Shown here in pieces: positions 1 to 9,317 of a stretch of 64,000 nt of DNA (position 1 is the stretch's first letter; each line of letters opens with the position of its first letter). The stretch spans positions 1,488,001 through 1,552,000 of the forward strand of contig NZ_JACHYB010000001.1 of NCBI RefSeq assembly GCF_014192515.1. Reading direction: 5' to 3'. The notes beneath the pieces are model-generated. The model was not told where the DNA came from. It saw only the letters and a program-made list of their open reading frames with translations, and did not search any database. The translations under genes and the position numbers were made by a program. The DNA comes from Microbacter margulisiae. GTDB lineage: Bacteria > Bacteroidota > Bacteroidia > Bacteroidales > Paludibacteraceae.

Positions 1-805
1 ACATGGCAAATAAGGCAAACCACGAAAAAAACTGGACTATCCCCAATTGTTTCATCGTGAGAGGCATTTTGACTATATCCTTGAAAATATCACCAAACTT
101 CGCCTTATGTTCGCTTTCCTCTGTAGCGTCTTCACTGACATGAAATGAGCGCTGAACTTCAGGAGGATACTCTTTTGTGCTGACAATAGTCCACACAATA
201 GCACCCACCATCACTATGGCACCAGCATAAAACGACCAAATAACATTTACAGGGATCTGACCATCAGGGGTATTCTTTCCAAAACCTAACCACTCAGAAA
301 GCACATAGGGTAACCATGATCCGACAACAGCGCCAATCCCAATAAGAAAAGTCTGAATAGAAAATCCTGTGGTTCGTTGTGAATCAGGTAAAACATCGGC
401 AACTAAAGCACGGAAGGGTTCCATTGCCACATTGAAAGAAGCATTCATAATGGTTAGCATGCCAGCTCCAATCATCAATGGGGCCATGAGAGAAGACAAA
501 GATCCTGCATTTGGCATAAATATCAAAGCAATAGCAGCTAGCACCCCTCCTGCCAAAAAATAAGGCTTTCTGCGTCCCATACGACACCAAGTCCGATCCG
601 AATAATGGCCGATGATAGGTTGAATTATCATTCCTGTAAGCGGAGCAACAACCCAAAACCAGGAAAGGGATTGTATATCAGCACCAAATGTTTGTAAAAT
701 ACGGCTTGCATTGGCATTTTGTAATGCAAACCCGAATTGGATACCTAAAAACCCAAAGTTCATATTGAGAATCTGGGCAGTAGAAAGTCTTGGCTTCGTC
801 TTCAT
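1..805 (-). CDS. MFS sugar transporter, SLC45-like, partial (C-terminus outside window)
   Basis: Inner-membrane major facilitator carrier, most likely importing maltose or maltodextrins. The visible 268 residues start MKTKPRLSTAQILNMNFGF and show alternating hydrophobic helices, the cytoplasmic loop GHYSDRTWCRMGRRKPY between helices 2 and 3 (the MFS signature loop), and FFSWFALFAM just before the edge, which is typical of SLC45/GPH-like sugar carriers of Bacteroidota starch loci. The frame stays open to base 1, so the remaining helices lie outside. It is the last gene of the starch block, 157 bases after malQ, and has its own -7 box. The substrate is inferred from the neighbours; the family call is firm. 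Confidence 0.85.
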   Translation of the reverse strand, partial: MKTKPRLSTAQILNMNFGFLGIQFGFALQNANASRILQTFGADIQSLSWFWVVAPLTGMIIQPIIGHYSDRTWCRMGRRKPYFLAGGVLAAIALIFMPNAGSLSSLMAPLMIGAGMLTIMNASFNVAMEPFRALVADVLPDSQRTTGFSIQTFLIGIGAVVGSWLPYVLSEWLGFGKNTPDGQIPVNVIWSFYAGAIVMVGAIVWTIVSTKEYPPEVQRSFHVSEDATEESEHKAKFGDIFKDIVKMPLTMKQLGIVQFFSWFALFAM

Positions 806-830
806 GGTAAACTTACTAAATTGATTTCTC

Positions 831-838
831 CAAAATTA
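831..838 (-). promoter_or_regulatory. Candidate -7 promoter box for the MFS gene
   Basis: On the minus strand this reads TAATTTTG, matching the Bacteroidota -7 consensus TAnnTTTG, 26 bases before the ATG at 805. No convincing -33 TTTG is seen. It suggests that the permease can be transcribed separately from malQ. Confidence 0.4.
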
Positions 839-961
839 CACATATTCTATCATAAATATTCTGTGTTTAAAAGCAGTAAAACGATATGTTTCAAGCTATG
901 TCCGATTTACGACAGAACAACAACTCATTGATTAAACACCTTATTATTAACTAATTATTAT

Positions 962-3619
962 CTATCGTCCAGTTTCAAAAATCATGGTCCTGATCTGATC
1001 ATTCAATGTATCACTTTCCAGAAGTTGCTCCAAAGTCAGATGCATCCGATATCTCCAATAATGTCGGGGATTCGATGGCACATTAATTCTTTCCTCCTGA
1101 GGATGAACACGTCGCAACGTTCCATCCAATGAAAGCCAGTCTTGCAAAGGGAAAATTGCCAGCATGGAAGGCGCCCATAAATGATTTCTCAAAATTGCCT
1201 TGCATATCCATGGCTCTGCATAAAATGGAGCTTCTCCCCACTGACCCAGCACTTCATTATAGTAACGTTGACGCACGACGCCGTCCTCTTCCCACCATCC
1301 CCGCAATGTACTCATATCGTGTGTAGAAGTAGTACAAACAGATAAATAAGGATAATTTCGTGTATCTGCAAATGTTAATGTAGGATCTTTCGGCATCCGC
1401 TGAATTTCAAGACTCAACATTTGCAATTGGTGCATCACATAAGGAACACAGGCGGGTATCATCCCAAGATCCTCAGCGCAAACCAGCATATCGGTTGAAG
1501 CAATCAAATCCGGCAACTTTTGCAAAGCCTGTTCCGACCAGAAATAATTATGCCGTTGATAATAAAAATGGTCATAAATCCGGTTAAATGTATATTTATC
1601 ACTATCCGATAAAGCCCTGAAACTATAGGTATATTGGGCGGTGATGCGGGGATGAAATTTATCCGGTTCCTTTTTATCGCGTACAAAAAGGACATCAGCT
1701 ACCAAGGCATACAATCCGTCACGAATATTTACATCACCATTAGTCTCATTAAAGAAATATTCAATTTTTCGTTGTGTATCAAACTCCGGTTTTAGTTCAA
1801 AAACGCCATTCCCTTTATCATTCAAAAACTGCTGAATCACTTTCTCTGTACTATCACCAAACATTTCATGCAACTGGTATGAACGAATGTAGGGTTTCAA
1901 GTGATAATTTTCGTCCACCCAAAATCCGTTAGCCTGTAACTCTTCATGCGACATCGGCAACGCCGGACTAAAATGTCCCAACAGGCCCTGCACTGCATTC
2001 ATTGGAATTTCCCAGATACGGAAAAACCCCAACAAATGATCAATACGATAAGCATCAAAATAATCAGCCATTTTTGTAAAACGACGTCTCCACCAACGGA
2101 AGCCATCAGCACGCATTCTTTCCCAATTGTACGTAGGAAATCCCCAATTCTGTCCTGTAAATGAAAAATCATCAGGTGGAGCTCCGGTTTGTGCATCCAA
2201 ATTGAAAAGATGCGGATCGGTCCATGCATCAGCGCTATTCGGACTAATGCCAATAGCCAGGTCTCCTTTCAGGACAACTCCTTTGGTTCGTGCATAATGC
2301 GATGCTTCAGATAGTTGTTTATCTAAAAAATACTGTAGAAAATAATAAATGGCAATCGCATCATAATGCTTCCCGTGTAGATCGCATAATGTTTCTATTT
2401 TTTCTCTGTCATAAACAGCATATTCGCCCCATTGATGAAAATCAACCGTCTTGTATGTATCTCTTAAATAACAAAATGCAGCATAGGGAACCAACCACTC
2501 ATTATTATCTTCAAAGAATTGTTTATAATCGTCTGTTTCAAAAACCTGCTTCCCCTTTTCTTTGTATGCTATGCTATAAAATTCCCATTTGGCAGCAGAA
2601 ACAGCCTCATAATCCACTTCATACAAAGCATTTAGTTGTTTTTGTAAAGTTTCAAAACGTTTGTTTGCTTTATCGGTTTTGAAAGGAGCAAACACATTAA
2701 CATCAAGATAAAGAGGATGTAGCGCAAAAATGGAATTTGCATTATAGGGATATGAATCTGTCCACGTATGTGTCATGGTCGTATCATTTACCGGCAATAC
2801 CTGAACAACACGTTGACCAGTTTTGGCAGCCCAATCAACTATCTTTTTCAAATCCCCGAAATCGCCAATCCCAAAACTATGTTCAGTACGCAATGAAAAG
2901 ACCGGGATTGCCACTCCTGCAGCTCGCCAGGAAGGACTATTTCCTCTAAAAACGCCATTGGTTACAATAATATGCTCTCCTTTTTTGGGCAATAGATCTA
3001 TCTGCCTGTTGTCGCCGTTCTCCCATTGGAGTGCCTTCATCTGTTTAGCATCTACCACTACAAATTTATATTCAAAAGGAGATTTGCATTTTGACAAATC
3101 AAGCGTAATTTCCCATTCCGGGAAATGTGCAGAGCTTAACACACGTGATTTCTCAATATTCCAATTTCCCGTAACAGCCTGATTTCCGACTACTGCTAAG
3201 GCCTTTCCGGGAGTGATTTCAGGAGCAAAGACTTTCAACGTCAATGCAGACACATATGATTTAGATGATTCCTCCTTGGGTTGCTCATGTACAAAAAAAG
3301 CTTTGGTAAATGCTGAAGAAAAAAATGAACTATCATAAGGCATCCCCATCCATTGATCATGTAAATGGTAGATTACCGTTTTCTCATTAGCCGTAAATGT
3401 CCGGGGCCTCCCCCACTCATGAATAACCGACTTATTGTTGCTTCGTACACAATATGAATACGTAAAAACTTCCACGTTATCGGGAACATCAACCTCTGCC
3501 TCCCACCGGCCGTTATCAGCATATTGCATCTCTATTTCATGCAATTCAGGCAAAGAGCCACTCACACAAACCACTTGTCCCCAAACCGTGTGATAATCCA
3601 CAGAAAAATAAAGCTTCAT
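962..3619 (-). CDS. malQ: 4-alpha-glucanotransferase (amylomaltase) with two N-terminal CBM20 domains
   Basis: Cytoplasmic GH77 disproportionating enzyme that transfers alpha-1,4-glucan segments between maltodextrins and releases glucose. The 885 residues comprise two starch-binding CBM20 modules (about 1-110 and 125-230) followed by a GH77 barrel (about 245-870). Visible active-site strings are YRIDHLLGFFRIW (nucleophile Asp), VCAEDLGMIPACVP (acid/base Glu) and TSTHDMSTLRGWW (third Asp). There is no signal peptide, consistent with a cytoplasmic enzyme. The CBM20-CBM20-GH77 build is the long form known from Bacteroidetes and plants, far longer than the roughly 500-residue bacterial MalQ. It follows lacI with a 91-base gap and precedes the permease, so imported maltodextrins are the likely substrate. 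Confidence 0.95.
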   Translation of the reverse strand: MKLYFSVDYHTVWGQVVCVSGSLPELHEIEMQYADNGRWEAEVDVPDNVEVFTYSYCVRSNNKSVIHEWGRPRTFTANEKTVIYHLHDQWMGMPYDSSFFSSAFTKAFFVHEQPKEESSKSYVSALTLKVFAPEITPGKALAVVGNQAVTGNWNIEKSRVLSSAHFPEWEITLDLSKCKSPFEYKFVVVDAKQMKALQWENGDNRQIDLLPKKGEHIIVTNGVFRGNSPSWRAAGVAIPVFSLRTEHSFGIGDFGDLKKIVDWAAKTGQRVVQVLPVNDTTMTHTWTDSYPYNANSIFALHPLYLDVNVFAPFKTDKANKRFETLQKQLNALYEVDYEAVSAAKWEFYSIAYKEKGKQVFETDDYKQFFEDNNEWLVPYAAFCYLRDTYKTVDFHQWGEYAVYDREKIETLCDLHGKHYDAIAIYYFLQYFLDKQLSEASHYARTKGVVLKGDLAIGISPNSADAWTDPHLFNLDAQTGAPPDDFSFTGQNWGFPTYNWERMRADGFRWWRRRFTKMADYFDAYRIDHLLGFFRIWEIPMNAVQGLLGHFSPALPMSHEELQANGFWVDENYHLKPYIRSYQLHEMFGDSTEKVIQQFLNDKGNGVFELKPEFDTQRKIEYFFNETNGDVNIRDGLYALVADVLFVRDKKEPDKFHPRITAQYTYSFRALSDSDKYTFNRIYDHFYYQRHNYFWSEQALQKLPDLIASTDMLVCAEDLGMIPACVPYVMHQLQMLSLEIQRMPKDPTLTFADTRNYPYLSVCTTSTHDMSTLRGWWEEDGVVRQRYYNEVLGQWGEAPFYAEPWICKAILRNHLWAPSMLAIFPLQDWLSLDGTLRRVHPQEERINVPSNPRHYWRYRMHLTLEQLLESDTLNDQIRTMIFETGR

Positions 3620-3710
3620 GTATATCTATTTTATTTTAACCTCTAATTTCATAAATTCAATTGTCACACTCTGAGCTTTCATTACTCACTAAACCAAATC
3701 CGTCTTAAAC

Positions 3711-4724
3711 CTATCGCGTTGTTTCTCTGACTATCAATTTTGTGCGAATAATCCTGTTTTTTAGCATTGCATCTGCGCCTTTGTAGCGAATTCGCTCTAA
3801 TAACAATTCCATAGCACTTACGCCAACATCAAAACCATTTTGTCCTACCGTAGTTAGTTGAGGGTCAGAGGCAATAGCGGCAAATCCGTCAGTAAAACCG
3901 CAAATAGAGACTTCATCAGGTATTTTAAAATGTAATTGTTTTGTAGCATGCAAAATTCCTAACGCCGTTTCATCATTAACCGCAAAAAAGGCATCAGGTT
4001 TGTTTTCCGATTGCAGCATTTCCGTAGCTACGGGAATAGCATCATCATAATTATCACAGATCTTAATTAAGTCATGATCTACAGGTAACCCATGTTTTCG
4101 CAAAGCATCCATATATCCACCACGTCGGTTTTTAGATATTTCGAGGTGCATCGGTGAACAGAAAAAAGCAATCTTTCGGCAACCCGTATTGATGAGATAT
4201 TCAGTTGCAGTAAGAGCTCCGGCGTAATCATCTATTACCACGCGGTTTGTAGGAATATCGACACAAATACGATCGAAAAAAATCACCGGTATATCATTAT
4301 CTACCAGTTCCTGAAAATGATCATAACGTGTCGTTTCTTTGGCTACCGAAGTTAAAACGCCACAAACTCTCGATGACAACAGTCGTTGAACACTGCGGAC
4401 TTCTTTGTCATATTGTTCATGCGACCGGAACAGCAATACGCTAAATCCCTCCCGGTCAGCTACCTCCAAAATTCCTTCAACAACTGACGCAAAGAAATGA
4501 TGGGTCACTTCAGGAACAATAACTCCAATAATCGTGCTCTCCCTCTTTTTAATACTAAGCGCAAGAAAATTAGGATTATAATGATGTAACTTAGCATAAT
4601 CCTGAACCTTCTTTTTGGTAGCAGCACTTAAATCGGGGCTATCGTTCAACGCACGTGAAACAGTTGAAACAGAAACCTGAAGTTCCCGTGCGATATCTTT
4701 AATGGTAATTTGAGCTTTAGGCAT
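3711..4724 (-). CDS. LacI-family transcriptional regulator of the starch locus
   Basis: DNA-binding regulator of 337 residues. The N-terminal helix-turn-helix and hinge helix are clear (ITIKDIARELQVSVSTVSRA, residues 6-25), followed by a periplasmic-binding-protein-like effector domain (about 60-335, with IIGVIVPEVTHHFFASVVEG near the start). It sits between the exported amylase and malQ, so a maltodextrin-type effector is the natural inference. The palindromic CAAACGTTTG in front of susC and the related GCAAACGTATGC in front of the second amylase are typical LacI-family operator shapes and are its likely targets. Many Bacteroides starch loci use the membrane-bound SusR instead, so this locus is wired differently. 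It has its own -7 box. Confidence 0.92.
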   Translation of the reverse strand: MPKAQITIKDIARELQVSVSTVSRALNDSPDLSAATKKKVQDYAKLHHYNPNFLALSIKKRESTIIGVIVPEVTHHFFASVVEGILEVADREGFSVLLFRSHEQYDKEVRSVQRLLSSRVCGVLTSVAKETTRYDHFQELVDNDIPVIFFDRICVDIPTNRVVIDDYAGALTATEYLINTGCRKIAFFCSPMHLEISKNRRGGYMDALRKHGLPVDHDLIKICDNYDDAIPVATEMLQSENKPDAFFAVNDETALGILHATKQLHFKIPDEVSICGFTDGFAAIASDPQLTTVGQNGFDVGVSAMELLLERIRYKGADAMLKNRIIRTKLIVRETTR

Positions 4725-4750
4725 TGGTTTTGGGCTAACATTTTAAACAA

Positions 4751-4758
4751 CAAAGCTA
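4751..4758 (-). promoter_or_regulatory. Candidate -7 promoter box for the LacI regulator
   Basis: Minus-strand TAGCTTTG matches TAnnTTTG and lies 27 bases upstream of the regulator's ATG, inside the 66-base gap after the exported amylase gene. It implies expression of the regulator independent of the susC promoter. No -33 element is claimed. Confidence 0.4.
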
Positions 4759-4790
4759 TAAGTAAATCTTCAGAAAGAACAAATAAAAAC

Positions 4791-7724
4791 CTATTTTTTA
4801 CTTACTTTTACCACTTGTACTGTTCCGTCATCAAAATGAATACGTCCAATGTACATCCCTGATGGCAAGGAACTCAGTGATATAGAGTTAGATTCAAAAG
4901 GCTGATTTAAAACTTCCATTCCGCTGAGATTCATAATTTCGATAGACTTGGCATTATTCCCTGTCACAAATAGTTCATCTGACGTCGGATTAGGATAAAT
5001 ATGCACTTTATCAACAGTTGTTGACGTAACGGCAGTATTAATTGGCAAATTGACAGGCTGATCTGTATAAACACGCAATCCAAATTCAGGCAAAGTCAGT
5101 GACATATTGGGATCTGTAACATTAAGAGACTGCCCGGTAATCAAATCATACCATGTACCTGTCTTGCCAAATGCCGGATATGCGGTAATAGAACCTGTAC
5201 CCGTGAAGTTTCCTAAAATTATAGCAGTTATCGTATCGTTTGTCAAATAAATACGCCGCCCGCTACTCCAGTCACTTGTAGAAACCTGCCAATTCCACGC
5301 AACAGGATTTGAAAATAATGTTGGATATTCATCTCTGAAATTCAATATTTTGGCATAGGTATCATGTAGTGTCTTGCGTGCCGGGATATTCAGATAATTC
5401 CACATCGCAGGTACTGGACTGGTAATATTATTTCCACTCGCATCCTTCGAATTATAATCAGCACCCAACTCGCCAAATTCCCACATCATCCGGGGGCCAG
5501 GGCCTAAAAACACAAATGCACCACAAACAGCTAATTGTTTCATCACATTCGTTGTGTCCTGAACATCCGTTACTCCCCATGTAATAGCTTTATAGCCCAT
5601 ACGGTATTCATCATGGCTTTCTGCATACGAAACCCGATTTGTAGGCAAGGTAACAGTACCACCCGATTGAGAAGCCGATGCTAAAGGTGAAAAATCTGAA
5701 CCACTTGAGTAACCCATAGCAGCCTGATCAAACGAGCCTGAAACGTTTCTCCAAAGCATGGCACCATGAGCCGCCAGAGTGTCTTCCTCCTGATCTACAC
5801 AAAAGTGTTCAAGGATACAGTAAGCTTTCGGATTGACAGTTTTTACGGCATTAATATATGTTTCGATATTATTGACCCTGCTTTGATCGTAGTCACTGCA
5901 TTGGATCGTTGTACTCGACGTTGCCATTGGTGATCCAACGGATACCGTTTGTGTAAAACCTTTACTTAAATCAAACCGGAATCCGTCAACATGATAATTC
6001 TCCAGCCAAAATTGCAGAGCTCTCGATAACCAAGCTTTAACGGGAGCATAGGTATGTTTAATATCGTTTCCGACACTATAAGGATGTGGCGCCAATGCAT
6101 TGTAATAGGGATTTGTAGGGGCCGGACGATTATTGGCTGCATCCCAGTATACCATACAATATGGACTTAATCCCCAGGTGTGGTTGAATACAACATCAAG
6201 AATCACGGCCATTCCCCGTTTGTGGCATTCATCGATAAACAGTTTATATTCATTCTCAGGACCATATGCTTTATCAGGAGCAAAATAGAAATTCGGATTA
6301 TATCCCCAACTGTTATTCCCGTCAAACTCCATGATAGGCATTAGTTCCACCGCATTAACTCCCAGACTCTTGAGATAGTCCAGCTTTTGAATAGCGGCCT
6401 GCACCGATCCTTGTGTTGTAAAATCTCTAAACAGCATTTCATAAATGGTTAACTGGCTCTGTGGAGGTGCTTTAAAGGTAGGATCCTGCCATTGATACCG
6501 GTAATTGGTAGAATCAATCCGGAAGCATGACAAAATACCACTGGTCAGGCTTGATGGATATTTTCGTAAATTAGGATAAATGGTATAGGTTTGATTGATA
6601 TATTGATCATTATTCGGATCAAGTATCTTTTGGCAATAGGGGTCGCCTACCCGTACCGCACTTGCGCCAGGCCCTTTTAATCCTGTCACATAATATTGAT
6701 AAGCATATTCCGTAGTATCATTCAGCCCTTTGACAGTTAACCAGTAAAAATAAACAGGTACACCATAAGTTGAGCTTTCCGCCTGACGGTTCATCATGTA
6801 ATTATTGTCCAATTTAAAGTTATTGAAGTCGCCAAGAAGGAACACTTGCGTATTACCCTGAACGACAGTTCCATCATAGCCAAGAGAAAAACAGAACGTT
6901 ACTGAACCATCCGAATTGACAGTAACTCCTTCTTTTAACCCCGATGGCCTGGCGGCAACAACCTGGGGTTTAGGGACACAAACATAGGTTGTGTCATACA
7001 TGGTGACACTGTTTGACACCACTTTGGCAATGATATAATAATTGCCTGCGGTTGAATAAGTATATGAGGTAGTTAATGTATTTATATTCGTACCCTGGGC
7101 AATCGGTGTGCCACTGGCAATATTTGCAGTAGATGTTGTTCCGGTATATAAATACATGTTGCATGAATTTGTCCCGTTCGAAGCATTGGCAGTTATTGTA
7201 GTAGCCGTATTTAAGGGGACTAATGCGTTATTTGTTGGTGAAGCTATCTGAAGATTTAATCCCGGTTGAAAGACAGGGACATAAATATTGCTGGTTTGTG
7301 CTGATCCGTCGGCAGTGCGGAAGACAAAAGCCAATTGTTTGACAATTGTATCGGCAGGAATTCCGTAGTACGTGTTGATATCAGGAGAAATACTTAATTG
7401 CCATTTATATTTTGAACCCGCTACAGCAGTCAAAGTATTAGCTGTGGTATTGGCTAACGAACTGTTTGACCCATTTGGCCATGGCGTTAGCACATATTTC
7501 CAATCGTCACTGTTTGTACTACCCGGGGTAATAACTCCCGTGTGAGCATAAATAGGGCCTGCAGTACCACTCAAAGATGATACTGTAGAGTCGTTAAAAA
7601 TAACAGTCACAGCAGAACCACTTTGTTGGATCACAATAGGAGGATTCGTTGTCACCTGTGCATCTAATAGTGTAGTGCTAAGTGAAAATATAGCGACGAA
7701 AAAGAACAGGAGATGTTGCTTCAT
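4791..7724 (-). CDS. Large secreted GH13 alpha-amylase with type IX secretion C-terminal sorting tail
   Basis: Extracellular starch-degrading enzyme of 977 residues. A signal peptide (MKQHLLFFFVAIFSLSTTLL) is followed by a beta-rich N-terminal region (about 25-250, possibly carbohydrate binding), an immunoglobulin-like CBM48-type module (about 260-350) and a GH13 barrel (about 425-860). Catalytic strings are VILDVVFNHTWG, DGFRFDLSKGF (nucleophile Asp), YCILEHFCVDQEED (acid/base Glu) and YAESHDEYRMG (third Asp). The last 75 residues (VDKVHIYPNPTSDELFVTG to the final VVKVSKK) form a type-A T9SS sorting domain, so the enzyme should cross the outer membrane through the Por system and be processed by PorU, encoded at 42.9 kb. 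It follows the SusE-like gene, with a terminator-like hairpin just before its start codon. Confidence 0.92.
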   Translation of the reverse strand: MKQHLLFFFVAIFSLSTTLLDAQVTTNPPIVIQQSGSAVTVIFNDSTVSSLSGTAGPIYAHTGVITPGSTNSDDWKYVLTPWPNGSNSSLANTTANTLTAVAGSKYKWQLSISPDINTYYGIPADTIVKQLAFVFRTADGSAQTSNIYVPVFQPGLNLQIASPTNNALVPLNTATTITANASNGTNSCNMYLYTGTTSTANIASGTPIAQGTNINTLTTSYTYSTAGNYYIIAKVVSNSVTMYDTTYVCVPKPQVVAARPSGLKEGVTVNSDGSVTFCFSLGYDGTVVQGNTQVFLLGDFNNFKLDNNYMMNRQAESSTYGVPVYFYWLTVKGLNDTTEYAYQYYVTGLKGPGASAVRVGDPYCQKILDPNNDQYINQTYTIYPNLRKYPSSLTSGILSCFRIDSTNYRYQWQDPTFKAPPQSQLTIYEMLFRDFTTQGSVQAAIQKLDYLKSLGVNAVELMPIMEFDGNNSWGYNPNFYFAPDKAYGPENEYKLFIDECHKRGMAVILDVVFNHTWGLSPYCMVYWDAANNRPAPTNPYYNALAPHPYSVGNDIKHTYAPVKAWLSRALQFWLENYHVDGFRFDLSKGFTQTVSVGSPMATSSTTIQCSDYDQSRVNNIETYINAVKTVNPKAYCILEHFCVDQEEDTLAAHGAMLWRNVSGSFDQAAMGYSSGSDFSPLASASQSGGTVTLPTNRVSYAESHDEYRMGYKAITWGVTDVQDTTNVMKQLAVCGAFVFLGPGPRMMWEFGELGADYNSKDASGNNITSPVPAMWNYLNIPARKTLHDTYAKILNFRDEYPTLFSNPVAWNWQVSTSDWSSGRRIYLTNDTITAIILGNFTGTGSITAYPAFGKTGTWYDLITGQSLNVTDPNMSLTLPEFGLRVYTDQPVNLPINTAVTSTTVDKVHIYPNPTSDELFVTGNNAKSIEIMNLSGMEVLNQPFESNSISLSSLPSGMYIGRIHFDDGTVQVVKVSKK

Positions 7725-7742
7725 GGCATTTCTTTTGAATAA

Positions 7743-7785
7743 AAACCCCGACCAATAGAATACATATGTTTTTTGATCGGGGTTT
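7743..7785 (-). terminator. Terminator or attenuator hairpin just upstream of the exported amylase
   Basis: A 13-bp stem (7743-7755 with 7773-7785, one wobble pair, 17-base loop). On the minus strand the GC-rich arm TCGGGGTTT runs straight into a T-run (GGGGTTTTTATTC), the shape of an intrinsic terminator. It lies 281 bases beyond the SusE-like stop and only 18 bases before the amylase ATG at 7724. It could end the susCDE transcript or attenuate read-through into the amylase. No promoter with a clear -7 box was found between it and the ATG. Confidence 0.6.
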
Positions 7786-8065
7786 ATATACTTAATATTC
7801 AGTTTTTAGTTATACACGGGAGTCAACGTATCGATGATGTTCGATAATTCCCGGCAAGTTCAAAACCTGCCGGAAAAATCGCATCATCTTTCATCAATTC
7901 TTTACCCATGTAAAGGCGTTTCTATGATTTTTGCCATAATCTCATTGATCCGGACCCTAAGTCAGACTATGGATTCCTGACAAATATTTAATTCTCAAAA
8001 TTCAAATTACGAATGGAGTTCAGTTATATAATTCTGCAATAGACCTCAACTCGTAATATGCTATT
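7786..8065. other. Intergenic stretch with a short inverted repeat
   Basis: No gene is seen here between the SusE-like gene and the exported amylase. It contains a 10-bp inverted repeat (CCGGCAAGTT at 7851-7860 with AACCTGCCGG at 7864-7873, one mismatch). This lacks a T-run on the minus strand, so it is not called a terminator. No operator-like GCAAACG site is present. Confidence 0.4.
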
Positions 8066-9241
8066 TTATTGTATAAAATAAAAACAGCCATCGATATCAT
8101 TAAAGAACACCTTATAGGTTCCTTTTAAGAATGGAATATTTGTACCACCATTCGTCCCAAGACCTATAGGGAACGTACCTGCGCCCCAATTATAAGTCCA
8201 AGCGCCATCAGCACGGAATTTGCAGCCGCCAGTACCCACCGGGGGAGTGAAATCGCTTGTAAACGTATATGTTGTGTACCAAATATGATTATTGGCTCCT
8301 GCTGCTGGATCTGCTGCGGTAAGAGCGACATCACTTGCCCATCCATTAAATTCTCCGATCAACCCCATAGAAGTATAATTTACGGATGGAGCCGTTGCAG
8401 CTACAATTGTGAACGTATTCGTAATAGAGTTTAATGTGATTGTGTAATATCCATCCGAAGGCACAACAAAGTTCTTTGAACTGCTTGACAATACAGGAGT
8501 AAGAGCACCGTCTGAACTTCCCCATGAAGGATCTGACCAGCTCATAGAATTATCTACCACTTTAAATGGATTTGCATGTTCAAAATAGCCAGTATAAGTA
8601 AATGTACCAGCACCGCTATTAAGATATGCTTTACCAGACACAACACTCAGCGGGAACATAGATGCCCCAATGCCGTCTTTTGAATAATTCCACTTGCCAT
8701 CACCCATTCCAATGATATACCATGAGCTTGGTGTCGCAATAGTATAAGACTTTAATGAAAGAATAGGAATAATGATTAAGGTTTGAGTGTTGGAGTAAGT
8801 TGGAATTTTGCTAGCGCCAATGGTCGTCATCACACGAATATCAAAACTTGTACGTACACCTGCAGGAGCATTAAATGTTTTTGCATCCGTAATGATTGTA
8901 TATAGTTGGCTAATGGTCACCGGAAGACTATCAGTTGTCGCAGAGGTCACGGTCTGAGCATTTGCAAAATTATCACCTGTTTTATCAATTTGAAGGCTAT
9001 AAGTAACTGTTGTGCCTATACCATAATTTGCTGCAGTACCCGTAAAGGTGTCTGCCAGACCTGTGCTGTCCATATTCAGTACATAAGCCGCTGAATCTTT
9101 ATTGTAAGCGCTTGTAGAGTGACTTGGTGCATTCAAAACCGGTGCTACAGGATTAGCCAGAATCATCATTTTAGGATCATTATTACATGCAGCAAGCAAT
9201 ATCAGCGCCAAAAGCGGGAAAAATATTCTAAATTTCTTCAT
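8066..9241 (-). CDS. susE: SusE-like outer-membrane starch-binding lipoprotein
   Basis: Surface lipoprotein of 391 residues expected to bind starch next to SusCD. A lipoprotein signal ends at Cys19 (LLALILLAAC). The N-terminal half (about 30-165) has the SusE-type immunoglobulin-like fold, with phrases such as SAYNKDSAAYVLNMD and VTYSLQIDKTGDNFANAQTV. Two starch-binding-type modules follow, with WYIIGMGDGKWNYSKDGIG (about 180) and MGLIGEFNGWASDV (about 295), the GxxNxW style seen in SusE and SusF. It is third in the susC-susD-susE order, 76 bases after susD. SusE and SusF are hard to separate on sequence alone; position favours SusE. Confidence 0.85.
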   Translation of the reverse strand: MKKFRIFFPLLALILLAACNNDPKMMILANPVAPVLNAPSHSTSAYNKDSAAYVLNMDSTGLADTFTGTAANYGIGTTVTYSLQIDKTGDNFANAQTVTSATTDSLPVTISQLYTIITDAKTFNAPAGVRTSFDIRVMTTIGASKIPTYSNTQTLIIIPILSLKSYTIATPSSWYIIGMGDGKWNYSKDGIGASMFPLSVVSGKAYLNSGAGTFTYTGYFEHANPFKVVDNSMSWSDPSWGSSDGALTPVLSSSSKNFVVPSDGYYTITLNSITNTFTIVAATAPSVNYTSMGLIGEFNGWASDVALTAADPAAGANNHIWYTTYTFTSDFTPPVGTGGCKFRADGAWTYNWGAGTFPIGLGTNGGTNIPFLKGTYKVFFNDIDGCFYFIQ

Positions 9242-9317
9242 AACATTATGTTTTTATAAATTTATAGCCTGACCAAGAGCCTGTAATAGTTAATTACAAG
9301 CTCTCAATCAAACAAAA

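Noticed and set aside
962..3182. Several plus-strand frames over malQ
   Set aside because: They are antisense shadows of a gene with complete GH77 motifs.
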